64,000 nt of DNA from NCBI GenBank assembly GCA_028583605.1, contig CM053326.1, forward strand, positions 8,502,587-8,566,586, read 5' to 3'. The notes beneath the pieces are model-generated. The model did no database searches, had not been told where the DNA came from, and saw nothing but the letters and a program-made list of their open reading frames with translations. Below are positions 35,009 through 45,828 of the stretch, in pieces. The position numbers and the translations under genes were made by a program. The stretch is from Dastarcus helophoroides (Eukaryota; Arthropoda; Insecta; Coleoptera; Bothrideridae). The first letter of the stretch is position 1; each line of letters starts with the position of its first letter.

Positions 35009-36784
35009 TTAGTTATAAAGATAAAATTTAATTTGATAAACAATTATGGCAGACGTATTGAAGCTCCCCCCCCCCAGTGCAAGCTTCGTAAGCCCAACCT
35101 TTGCATTCGAGGCACTGAACCCACTTTTCTTTGGATTTGCTATTGGAAAAGGTCTCAAGGCAACACAAACAAAAACAATCATTTTCTGTATCTTCTTTGG
35201 CTTCATCTTCTTCATCACCAAATTTACTCTTTTTATTAGCCTTCTTTAATTTTTTGGGCTTCTTTTTTTCGCTTAAAACGCGTTTTTTGCAGTTTTTATC
35301 TTTTTACTCGCTTCTATGGCAGCAATTTCATTTTTGGTAGGTGTGTCAGTTAGTACAGCAGATTTGATCTTGCGTCTATTCGGTTGGTTCTTTTTTCTTA
35401 ATGGAGCTTTGGGCAGCGGCCTAAGTGGCTCTGGTGAAAACACGTTGGAAGTAGTGGCAAGAGAACTATGAGTTCTAGACATGAAGGCAACTGGCTCTTC
35501 GACGTTCATAATAGATGAACTGCTGGAAGATTTCATGTCTTGATCTGTAGAGAGACTTGGAGCAACGGTCTTTGTGGGATTAGGAGTTCTTCCTTCTGGG
35601 TTTTCCGGGATTTGTGGAACACTTGACAATTGCTCCGTTTTTGGATTGGGCAAAATACGGTCAGTGACTTGACTAGGCAGAAAATCATATTTGTATTAAC
35701 AGGCCATATTCCTGTTGCAGAAAAACCAGCATTTGAGCGCATCCAATTATCACAAGCTGAATAAATAGCTTTCTTTAGAGGCCCACAGATAGCACGATCC
35801 ATTGGTTGCAGCTTGTGGGTGCAATGTGGAGGGAAGGTAAGCAAAATTATGCCGTTGTCTCTGCAGAACTCAATATTTTTTAAAGCCATGTGGGATAAAC
35901 GATTATCCAAGAGCAACAGAACTTTTTGCTCTTTTGAAGGCCTAACATGATTTTTGAAATGCTCAAAGAAGAAGTAAAAATCATCCTCCTGCATCCATCC
36001 AGATCCGTTAGCTGTTTCTACTGAACCAACTGGGCCATCACGAATGAAATGTTCTTGAACACTTTTTCAAGGAAATATAAACATAGGTGGTATGTAATTA
36101 CCTACAGCGTTTCCAGCCAAAGCCAATGTGACTAAGGTTCCCCTTTCCGCCGATGTCATTGCACTGACCTGTTTTTCTCCACGTCGCGCTATCATTCTAT
36201 CAGGCTTCTGAACAGTAGTTATTCCCGTCTCATCGACATTCCAAATATCTTTTGCGTTAAGTTTATATTTGCTTAAGACACCCATGTAATTATCAAAAAA
36301 AGCAGCCACATTCGTTTTATTAAAGCTCGTGGCGCGAGCTCTGCTTGTGGCAATCTTAAAGATAAATCGGGATGTCGTTGCATAAATAGTTTAAGCCACA
36401 CTTCTCCTGCTTTCTTATTTTCTTCCCATGACTGTGGAGATTTTTTGTTATATTTTTCTAATAATAAATACGCTAAACTTCTTGTCTCTTTGGTTGTAAA
36501 CCCATAATTAGTCGCTGCACATGTCAACAAATACTCACATAGAATATTTTCTTCTTCTTTTGTAAAACCCGTCAAGCTAATATAACCTAGAGATGGAGCT
36601 TCGCTTGTTAAATTAGCTTGATATGATTCTTTCTTCTTAATATATATTTGCAATGACATAGTTGAGATTGTAAGAAGATGCGGCATCTCTAAGACTTTTA
36701 CCTCTCAATGTGACTTCTTCAAAGGCCAATTCATAAATTTCGGCACTACTCATACCCCTATCAGTCTTTCGTTTGTATTTATTT
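35009..36784 (-). pseudogene. pogo/Tigger transposase with C-terminal tail (broken)
   Basis: Transposase of the 34624-37286 element, which in an intact copy binds terminal motifs and cuts at TA. Domains in order from 36784: psq-type helix-turn-helix (MPNKYKRKTDRGM, AEIYELAFEEV, GKSLRDAA), CENP-B/Tc5-type DNA-binding region (FTKEEENILCEYLLTCA, then EVWLKLFMQRHPDLSLR), and DDE_1 domain (WNVDETGITTVQKPDR, LVTLALAGNAVGN, LLLLDNRLSH, LLTFPPHCTHKLQPMD). A Ser/Lys-rich tail ends in a cysteine-rich CFCLCC-like stretch near 35200. The usual NHxSH is NRLSH. Frameshifts near 36650, 36300 and 35660 and a stop near 36066 inactivate it. Confidence 0.88.
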
Positions 36785-36873
36785 GGCATTCTAAAACGAA
36801 AAAATAATAATTTACTACGCAATATTACACCACAGAGCAAATAACATAACCTTGCTACAATTACTAAGAATAG

Positions 36874-37272
36874 TAGGAGAGTTGTGACATGCTGTCACAA
36901 CTCGCCTAGGTGTAAAAAATCGTGAGTAGGTTAGAATAATAATTTTTTGTCCCAAAATAAGATGTCAATAAAAAAAAATAACACCACACTAGAAACTTGA
37001 AAGACCAAAGCATGTGAGAAAAAATATCATAACAATGCAAACATAATACGTAACGATATATATGCAATCAAAATTTTGATAAAAAACTTACTTTTTACAA
37101 TTTTTTATGTACGAATGTTGTACACTCACAGCCGCTTTCCGTGCACTGTTTTTGCGTACTGCGTCACACACAGCGAGTCTCGAAAACAACAAACGTACTC
37201 TCTTGCGAGCTCGCTGGCATTTGTAGGTTCCGAAAAATCGACTGTCACAACTCTCCTCTGTCACAACTCTCC
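36874..37272. repeat. Right subterminal AGTTGTGACA motif cluster
   Basis: Four copies: 36874-36889, 36893-36908 (inverted; the two form a hairpin), 37243-37256 and 37259-37272. The last two sit next to each other within the terminal repeat. Confidence 0.8.
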
Positions 37273-37288
37273 TCGGTCTCCCCCACTA

Positions 37289-38783
37289 AATTCTGCTTAA
37301 AGTGAATACCCAGAACTTGAAATTTGGTTAAGTGGTATAGCAGCAATTGATAAGCAAAAAGGGGCACTTTTTTCCTCCTTGTAAGGAGTTTGTACAAACT
37401 CATTCTATATGCGAACGTAACTTTGAAAATGCTATTTTATCTAAAAAAAACTTTTAGAACAAAAGTTGTAGACTATTAAATTTTACATATAGGGAGTACT
37501 TAAATATAGCTAACTCAGTATATTACCATACAGGAAACATAAATCTTTGAAAGATCCAACATTTCAATACAAAAAATATTGAATAATAGGTATTTAAAAA
37601 AAAATACGAAATTATTGGAAAAAAAAATGGTAAAAATAATTTTTTAAATTTCGACTCCTAAAATTATAGAACAAATTACTCCAAATATAGAACTCTTTGA
37701 GACAGAATCAGCAATATTGGGCTTCAAGTTACTGAATATAATAAGAAAGAAAAAAATTATTTTCTAAAAGATGAAAACCCGCATGAATTATGCAAAGGTA
37801 TTGTCATTTGGTCAGGGCTTAATGCCATCGGAGCATTTTTTTTTATTTTTCAAAATTGTTCTAATACTTCAAACAAATAATTTATAGTATTTACAAGTTT
37901 AACAAGCAAACTTGGTAAATGATAGATGCCCAGATCTTCCATACATGTACATATATGTCACCAGAAATTATTTTATCCTTAGAAGCTACCACGAAGTTAC
38001 AATATGGTTAGAAATTCATTCTAATCTAATTTATTTTGTTCTGAATTGACTACAATATAGAAGAGAAAACCTGGGGATGAAATTAAGATTTCTGGTTTAT
38101 CGTCCTACCTTTACCAGAGTGGTATAAAAATAATAGCATAGTCAACCTCCATACTTAACGTGCACTGGATTAATTAAGTTGTAAGTAAAGAAATAGTCCG
38201 TGTGTATTTAACTAGCTTTCAACGTTTCAATGTGCCTCATAAATAATGCATTTTAACATTGGCTCCATGTAGCGACTGTATTGCATGCAAACAGGTTTTT
38301 ACACATGTTAATATCACATTAAAATTAAAAACAACGTATGGTTACACACAAATACACACAGCAGAACCGGAGCCTAATTCATTTTTAATTGTTTTCATTA
38401 GCGATGCTAAAAAAATGGGGCAATTAATATGAAATATGCGGAAGCCATTCATGACACATTCTTCGGAATAAATGAATTAATTATTGGAAAATATTACGAA
38501 TTCAATTCCGGCGCATCCATCATAATATAATTAGGATCCAATATAAAATTACTGATTTTGGTTGGAGTCTTAACAGCATCTGATATTGTGCTTGCAAGAA
38601 AAATTCAAAATAATTTAAAACTTTATAATTAAATAGTATTTCTGATAAATTTCTAAAAATAATTGACTAATTAACACTTGAAAAATGTTGACTTATGCGG
38701 ATTGGTTAGTTATTACAATTAGAAACAATTTATGTTAGAAATGAATAAAGACTAAAGCACTGAACTAAACACTGTGGCTTGTG
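37289..38783. other. Intergenic or intronic, nothing seen
   Basis: AT-rich, no gene or repeat. If TMTC2 continues to the left, this is intron. Confidence 0.45.
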
Positions 38784-38938
38784 ATTAAGTCCAAAGAAGG
38801 TTTCACCCCTTTACCACATCGGCAATTAAATAAATAACTACGCGATACGTATTTCGCCAGCAGAACTGTCATTTTCAAGCGCACTAATCTAAAAAGATTA
38901 GCAAAAGATGCATCGACGTCATCTGCATTGATATTCAA
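38784..38938 (-). repeat. Penelope left inverted repeat
   Basis: Inverted copy of 41266-41420 with few differences. Contains ACTAATCTAAAAAGATTAGC (a hairpin) and, on the minus strand at 38843-38860, CTGGCGAAATACGTATCG, which resembles part of a hammerhead ribozyme. Confidence 0.85.
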
Positions 38939-39078
38939 GTGCAGACATTAAATTTCTAAAACGATGCCTGAACCTATCGATTTTTCCTAAATTTATCAAG
39001 GTAACTACGAGTAAAAATTGTCCGTTTGAAAATAAGATAGTAACAACAGCAAAAAAGAAATAGCTATATTTACAAATT

Positions 39079-41087
39079 AAATGTCATTACACTAATAGAA
39101 CAAGGCATGAAATTAACTCATACAACTTGTACAAAAAACTAACATACAAACTCAATGAAGAAGAACACGAAGAATTTAGTGCTTTTCAAAGAAGAATGTT
39201 TGAAAATATAGAGTATAAAATCAAGAAGAAAATTGAAATTCATCAAAGAAAACTGCAAAATATTTCAAAGTACAAAACACAAAGTAATAAACCTTTTTCT
39301 TTGAAAAATACTAACATAGTAGAAAATCTCTCTAAACAAGTTTTTAATGCTAAAGAATAATTTTCAAATAAAGGACTTAAATTCAATACACCGTTTGTAA
39401 AAGCACCTATCGAACAAATTTGCGTCGGAAGCGAATCGGGAATTTCAAAATTCAATGAACCAAGTAAGAATATAATTAGAGAAGAAAGTAAAAAGATTAT
39501 TGAAACTAACAAAGAACATCGAATTAATAGTAACCAGAACCACATAATTAAAAACTTAAAAAAGAAAGATTGCTACTATCTGAAAGCAGACAAAGGCAAT
39601 AAGATTGTTGTATTGGACAAACCTGATTATAACAATAGAGTAAACAATTTAATTGAAAGTGGACCATATGAGAGAATAGCAAAGAATCCATTACCAAAAA
39701 TGATTAAAGAATTCAAAGATGCTATAAAGAAATGCAACAATCTTATTACCAACCCAATAAAATACAACATTAACTCGAGTAATCCATCGATCTCCAGATT
39801 GTATTGTTTAGCAAAAATTCATAAACCGGGAAATTCAATGAGACCAATTGTTTCAGGTGTAACCGCACCTACTTACCAATTAGCAAAATGGCTTAACAAT
39901 GAATTCGTAGAAACTTCAAAACAATAATGTATCATTTTCAATTAAAAACACCACTGAATTTATAAATAAAATTAAAGATTTGACCTTGTCACCCACAGAA
40001 ATTCTAGTATCTTTTGATGTAAGTTCACTTTTTTCCCAGCGTACCAATACCCGAAACTTTAAATGACTTAGAAGAATTCTTGACATTCAATCAAATAGAC
40101 AAAGAAGTAATTTCAGAATATTTAACTCTAACTTCATTATGCATGAAACAGAACGTCTTCCAGTTTGACAATAAATTTTATAAACAAACAAATGGTACCA
40201 CCATGGGAAATCCATTAAGTCCATTTCTAGCAAATCTTTGCATGGACAATTTTAAACAAGAAATCAAAAATGAATTAATAAACTTTCCCCGAATTTGGAT
40301 ACGATACGTAGACGACATTTTTGCAGTTTTTGACACCAGTAAATATCAAGTTCAAGATTTCGTTGATAAGTTAAACTCAAAATACAATTCAATTAACTTT
40401 ACATTTGAAAAAGAAACCAATGGATTACTCCCGTTTTTAGATATCTTGGTTATCAGAAATAAAAATAATTTAGAGTTCTATATATACAGAAAAGAAACCA
40501 ATACAAATCGCTTTATCACAGCTGATTCTAATCATTGTCCACAACAAAAATTAGCAAGTATACGTTTTTTAAGCAACAGGCTTTTAAATGTTCCTCTAAG
40601 TAAATCCAGATATACAAAAGAATTACCTTACATTAAAGATGTTGCGATTTTTAATGGTTTCCCCGTAGAAACAGTAAACAGCATGTTAAGAAAATGTAGA
40701 TTTATGAAAATAATTCAGGATTGCTCTAAGCTTGACCAATCTAAAGATAACACTCCTAAAACCGTTGTGAAATTACCATTTTACCCAAATATCACTAATA
40801 AAATTAATAAAGTTCTAAAAGAAAACAACGTAAAAGTAGTGTAATGCTAAAGATAAATTGGACAAGCTTGAGAATTCCGGAATTTACGAAATAAGCTGTA
40901 ACAATTGTAATTTATCATATGTTGGACAAACCAAGAGATCCATTAAAACAAGACTTAAAGAACATATCGCTCATTTTAGATACAATAGAGAAGAAAAATC
41001 AAGTGTCGCCCTACATATGATAAGTACAGGACACAAAATTAACATTGAAAATTTAAAATTGTTAAGATCGGTCACAAATAGCAGATA
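39079..41087 (+). pseudogene. Penelope reverse transcriptase + GIY-YIG endonuclease
   Basis: The polyprotein primes reverse transcription at the target and nicks DNA with its endonuclease. The N-terminus (NEEEHEEFSAFQRRMFENIE) is followed by KADKGNKIVVLDKPDYNN, YCLAKIHKPGNSMRPIVSG, motif A LVSFDVSSLF (39999), motif B NGTTMGNPLSPFLANL (40192), motif C IRYVDDIFAVF (40300) and a thumb region. The GIY-YIG domain from 40880 has GIYEISCNNC, LSYVGQTKRSIKTRLKEH and SSVALHMISTGHKI. Lesions: stop at 39358-39360, frameshifts near 39927, 40035 and 40844. The longest intact block, 254 codons, keeps all core palm residues, so the copy is not very old. Confidence 0.9.
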
Positions 41088-41265
41088 ACTTGATGCATAC
41101 GACACAATTTATATTAATCAGAGGCCAGTTGCCCTTAACGGAGATAAAGGACCATTGGCGGCCTCCAGTTTATAGAAGGCTATTTGTGGCAGGTCAAAAT
41201 TGCATGCAGCAGATGTGTTAAACAATTAGAAATAGGAAAGAAAGCAAAAGACCGCCAGTATCGAT

Positions 41266-41420
41266 TTGAATCTCAATGCAGATGACGTCGATGCATCTTT
41301 TGCTAATCTTTTTAGATTAGTGCGCTTGAAAATGCCAGTTCTGCTGACGAAATACGTATCGAGTAATTATTTATTTAATTGCCGATGTGGTAAAGGGGTG
41401 AAACCTTCTTTGGACTTAAT
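41266..41420 (+). repeat. Penelope right inverted repeat
   Basis: Partner of 38784-38938. Contains CTGACGAAATACGTATCG at 41344-41361. Confidence 0.85.
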
Positions 41421-41457
41421 GAATAAAAAGATAAAAATTTAAAACTACAATACTTAC

Positions 41458-41572
41458 AGATTATAGTGGACGTCTGCCATATTAGGCCTGAACTGCAAGG
41501 CTTTTCTAAAGGCCGCTTCGGCTTCTGACGTTCTAGCTTGACTACTTAATATACTTCCCAGATTCCCATAGG
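41458..41572 (-). CDS. TMTC2: TMTC2-like, TPR exon
   Basis: A 115-bp internal exon encoding a tetratricopeptide repeat in the ER-lumenal part of a TMTC protein. Acceptor: TTTATTACAG before 41572. Donor: GTAAGTA after 41458. Translation YGNLGSILSSQARTSEAE, then AFRKALQFRPNMADVHYNL, closely follows the first TPR of TMTC2 (recalled consensus: WGNLG..LKSQ..SEAE..YRNAL..R.NMAD.LYNLG). The exon starts with two bases that complete a codon with the G ending exon 55379-56220, giving INPPK-A-YGNLG exactly as in the family. The Penelope element lies just beyond the donor. No further 3' exon was found. Confidence 0.9.
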
Positions 41573-41639
41573 CTGTAATAAATACAACATAGATTAATAA
41601 TAAAAAGACGCATTTGATCACGGAGTTAAGAATTCAAGA

Positions 41640-43349
41640 TTATCTCTGCAGTAATCTCATTTAAAGATTACCAAACTTTTGAAGAGCAATTTTTGGAATT
41701 TAAAAGATAATGTTTCAAAATAATCATCCTATACTTAAGATAAAAATATCATTTCGTCTTCTGAAAAATTTAATTTTAACAAATTTAGACTTTCAAGTCA
41801 AAATGTTAAGCAAACTCTCAAAAACTGAACATAAGATTTCTGGAAAAATGGAAAACTTTAAGTAAAAGACGAAATTTCTATAATTATACTAAAATTTAAA
41901 AAAATGTCTAAGAATTCGAAGGCAAATACTTTCCAAATTTTTATTTTAAAATGCAATTTTTGCAATCAAAATCAAAATAAACAAAAAAAAACAGAACTTT
42001 AATTTAAAATAGACATTTCTTTAATTAGATTTTTTGCTCGAAACTGCCAATTTAACTAAACATTCAAAATTCCTAAAAAAGTAGAAATTTCAAGAAAAAT
42101 ACTGGAAATTTTCAAACAACACTTTTCTTGAAATTTCGAGTCCGGTTCGTCTGGAAAAATTTTGCCTTACATTTTAAATCTAAAGTTAAAATGTAAAGAA
42201 AACTTTAAAATTAAAGTAAATTTTTTACGAAATTTCGAGGTTTATAGTAAAAACTTCGAAATTAAAGCCTAAATTATATCTATAGTTAGGTCGAAACCAA
42301 AAAAAAATTTGAGTTTCGGAGGTAAGGTACAGTATTCCGGTCTGCCTTACATGCAAAAAGTTAAGGAGGCATTTTTGCCAATGAATGAGGTATTCTTATT
42401 CAATAAGTACTAATTTCGAAAATTGCAGTGTCCTAACATTTTAATTTAACTATCTTGTATAAATGGCACTAAGAGTTTAAGTAGTCAGGGTAAGTGAGCC
42501 CAAGGAGAGTAAGGTAGCCCAAATTGAACTTCTTTAAGTTTTTTAATAGTTTAAGAATAAAAAAATAGAAAAAATTACGGGGGTGGAGGCGATTCAGTTT
42601 AGGTTACCTTATCCTATATTGCAGTTGCTGATGCCGCTAAGCCCACCATGTTTACTGCCAGTGTTTACGTTTCCTACCACCCTTCTTACATTTACGTATC
42701 TTTGAAAAATGTTTTTCTAAACGAGATTCTACCTTTACATTAAAAAAATGCTGTCTAGAAGAAAAATTATATGCTAAAATATTAATTTTTTATAGCTTTT
42801 TATTTGAATATTAAAAAAAAATTAGAACACAAACACTTTTCGTACACTTTGCAATATTAAATTATAAAAAACAAAATTCCACTTTGACCATGTTAATTAA
42901 CAACAGTAAATTAGCAACAGTAAATAAATTTATTCAGTGTTGCTGTATTCGAAACTCCTAGACGCTCCACTAATGGGATTTCTTCATAATCATTGGACCA
43001 GAGATGATAGATTAAAGATAGTGCACGATAGTGCAAGATTGGCCACATATAAATATTCTACCGAAACTAGAAAATGAAATAGCTCGGACTATTTATTTTC
43101 TTTTTTTTTCCTTTAAAAAACATTTGTTAGTGGTCATGTATGAGCGGGCAAGATATCATCATAGCAATTGCAGCTCAGTTATTCTGTTGAAATACTACAA
43201 AAAAACCTCCTGAAACATTTTTAGACTTCTTCTACATCATTTTTTTCGTAAAAAATATTAATAAATACACTAACACACTACGAGATAACTCATAGCTGGC
43301 GCCTTATTTTGCACACCACGAGTTACCTCATAAACTGCTAATTATTTTT
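41640..43349. other. Intronic AT-rich tract, no gene
   Basis: 41650-42300 is a degenerate AAATTT/GAAATTTC-rich tract like 22340-23560. The rest holds no supportable gene. Confidence 0.45.
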
Positions 43350-43466
43350 GTACAACAAGAGCGGATATGATGTCCATATCGCACGAGAACGAAGTTTGAG
43401 CACGACGCCGTAGGCGGAGTGCCTCAATCGTTCGAGTGCGATATGGACAATCCGCTCGAGTTGTAC
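43350..43466. repeat. Long imperfect hairpin, 117 bp
   Basis: GTACAACAAGAGCGGAT on the left pairs with ATCCGCTCGAGTTGTAC on the right. TCCATATCGCACGAGAACG pairs with CGTTCGAGTGCGATATGGA inside it. The centre has CGACGCCGTAGGCG. A GC-rich palindromic core in AT-rich sequence suggests a small MITE. Confidence 0.7.
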
Positions 43467-43800
43467 TTTTCCTACGACTACGATCTACCAAAGACTAAAA
43501 TATGATTTAGCAAATTAATAATTTTTCATGTGACATTTGCAGTTTCTAATATATTTTATATAGTGTCCACGTCATAAATTTATCGTAACAAAATTTACAT
43601 TTACTTTTGATTTCTAAGGTAATAATATCTTAAATATTTCACTTGCAGCCCCAGAAATGTCCGCTGGGATAAAGTTTACTGATTCTGCACTAAAAGCACT
43701 CATTTTAAATAATTTTTTTGGTAAATACCGAAGTCAGTTTGACAGATTCTATGGTATAATTCTTAATTTAAAAATGACATTCGTCTTTATCACATGCCAT

Positions 43801-43850
43801 GATTGGTCAATTTCATATCCACACTAGTGTGGATATAAAATCGACCAATC
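43801..43850. repeat. Near-perfect 50-bp palindrome
   Basis: GATTGGTCAATTTCATATCC and GGATATAAAATCGACCAATC surround the exact palindrome ACACTAGTGT. No known gene is adjacent. It may pair with 43350-43466 as the other end of one element. Confidence 0.8.
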
Positions 43851-43989
43851 ACGGCGCGACTTTCGTTATATCCGTTCACTAGACTGATATGGTCTATCTA
43901 TCCTACTCGCGAGGTATAAAGAAAACAGTGCATATACGGGGTGGAGTGGGAAAACTACTATTATATGCCTTAGCAACAAATTGGCTTGC

Positions 43990-44070
43990 AGGAGAAACCA
44001 GCAAATTGTGTGTGGCAGAGAAAACCAGCAAATTGTGCGTAAGAGAGAAAACCAGGTAACTGTGTGTAGC
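43990..44070 (+). repeat. 27-bp tandem repeat x 3
   Basis: Units at 43990, 44017 and 44044 based on AGAGAAAACCAGCAAATTG. Produces repetitive open frames on the minus strand (43866-44091) that are not genes. Confidence 0.85.
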
Positions 44071-45828
44071 AACGAATGTGTTAATTGCCATCCTGATTTT
44101 CTTCGTTGCTCATTGGTAGTAGAAATCCATCACGAGAACGTACTACCTACTCTCTAGATGCTTTTTTGACACCGTTTTCGACGATCGTGCAGTATCCTCC
44201 TTCTATAATCCGTGCATTAGATTATATGATTTACCTCTAACCGCTAATCTAGGAAAGATAAGCTTTCAAATGCTTCAGGCAAGAGCTACAACAAATGCAA
44301 ATATTTGAGCCAATCTAACAGCTAAATTCGTTTGTGACTTTCTACATCTGCACATGGACGTAAAAGTAAAAATTTGCTAAAGTACATCGGCAACTGAATG
44401 AATTTCCTAGATCAAAGGAAACCAAGAAAACAGAGAAAAGCACGCTTGTTTAGATAGACTAGAGAAGGCTACATTGAAAACATTCGTGACATAGTCATGT
44501 TCCTTAAAAGTCAAACAAACCCCGTCGTCGGTTTTCAAGTAGTAAATAGATTAATGCAACACGCAAACCTAAAATGCAAAAGATACTCAAGAAATGAGTA
44601 ATTGGATTATTTGAGCTGTCCGCTTTCTAAAATATAAACTGAATCTTTTGTCAACTTTCTCAGCGCCCCAGCGCTAAGAATATTTTAAAACATCGAGGAA
44701 CTTTGCGACACAAATTTAGAAGCAGCAAAATATCAAAGTTGTGCACTATATAACATAACTTTGGCCTCATTTGAATATTTTGTATCTTAACTGAGATATA
44801 AAGCTGACGGTATGAACTTAAGCGAAAGCAACACATAACGTTAGATCCTACTAACACGTACATGTAGAAGTCTAGACTAAATGACGTTAGACTCTAGCCT
44901 TTTAGGATACCGAGCATATAATAATTAACAAAATAATGTTAATTCCTCTGCAGAGTTCATGAGAAAGGTTAATAAATATTAGTTTATTTCTTCGTGTGCT
45001 CGATTAATAATTTTAATTATTGTTTTGCAAGAAAATAAATATTAAATTTTTATTTTAGGAATAACTTCACTTCGGATTAACAAATAGGTATGCAGAACGG
45101 CCGCCATATTAATTTAAGAATGGAAAATTTTGCCTTTTTAGGCAATAATTTGCACAATTTCGGTATAACAAAAAACTTTTTTTAAAAGAGTCGAAGATCT
45201 TAAAATTTTTATACAAAAACTAATATGCCATTTTTTGAATACTTAGTCATTAGAGAGAAAATGTCTCATGACTAGCCTACTTTCGGGTAGTGGCACTAAT
45301 TTCTGTACTACTTAAAAAGTACGGAACCTGGCCCTTATTTTTTTAACAATAGCCCCGGAGGTCTAATTTACTTTACCTCTTCCGTTGAATTTGGGTTTTT
45401 TTGGCGGGAGGGCTTTTTTGTTGGTCTCAATGTTGCTTTTTAACGTCCTTGTCAAAGTAATGCGCTATCAGACCTAAGTAAACAAATGTCTAAAATGAGG
45501 TCAGATTACTTTTTGCAAAGACGGTTGGTCGATGGTGAAGGGTAAAAAAGTAGGTAATTGGAAGATTTTTTATACCTTAAAAAACTACTACCCATGCAAA
45601 TATTACAACGAGACGAGCTAGATATGTTGCTGGTCGACATACGATACCTCTTGAAATTTTTACACCTACCATACTGCTTGAAATCTTGATCGATTCTCTC
45701 ATATAATTATTTTTTTATGACGACGCGAAGGTAAATTATTAGATACAGAACGTAACATTGAGACCAACCGAAACACTCCACCCGCCAATAAATTGCGAAT
45801 GTATCCAAAGACGGAATAGTAGATTATA
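44071..45828. other. Intronic, nothing supported
   Basis: AT-rich. A plus-strand stretch near 44460-44600 reads partly like protein (GYIENIRDIVMFLKSQ) but has no recognisable domain and is bounded by stops. Confidence 0.45.

Larger units (their letters stand above)
34624..37286 (-). mobile_element. pogo/Tigger-type DNA transposon (decayed)
   Basis: A 2663-bp element with inverted ends built on GGGGAGACCGAGGAGAGTTG, flanked by TA (34622-34623 and 37287-37288). The extreme ends differ slightly (GAGCAGGGG on the left, GTGGGGG on the right). It carries a broken minus-strand transposase and eight copies of the motif AGTTGTGACA near the two ends. It lies 3' of the TMTC2 exon at 41458 and may be in a TMTC2 intron, if more 3' exons exist further left. 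Confidence 0.9.
38784..41420 (+). mobile_element. Penelope-like element, near full length
   Basis: A 2.6-kb retroelement with reverse transcriptase followed by a GIY-YIG endonuclease, the canonical Penelope order. It is bounded by 155-bp inverted repeats (38784-38938 and 41266-41420). Inverted rather than direct terminal repeats are a known arrangement in this class. The right end lies 30 bp from the splice donor of TMTC2 exon 41458-41572 and in antisense to that gene. Confidence 0.92.

Noticed and set aside
35033..35340. Overlapping plus-strand frames opposite the pogo transposase tail
   Set aside because: Shadows of the Lys/Ser-rich C-terminal tail on the other strand.
39243..39545. 100-codon minus-strand hydrophobic frame
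   Set aside because: Shadow of the Penelope N-terminal region.
22340..42300. Shared AAATTTC-rich tracts at 22340-23560 and 41650-42300 as one repeat family
   Set aside because: Similarity is compositional; no collinear blocks could be aligned by eye.
44460..44600. Protein-like stretch on the plus strand
   Set aside because: Too short, bounded by stops, no family recognised.
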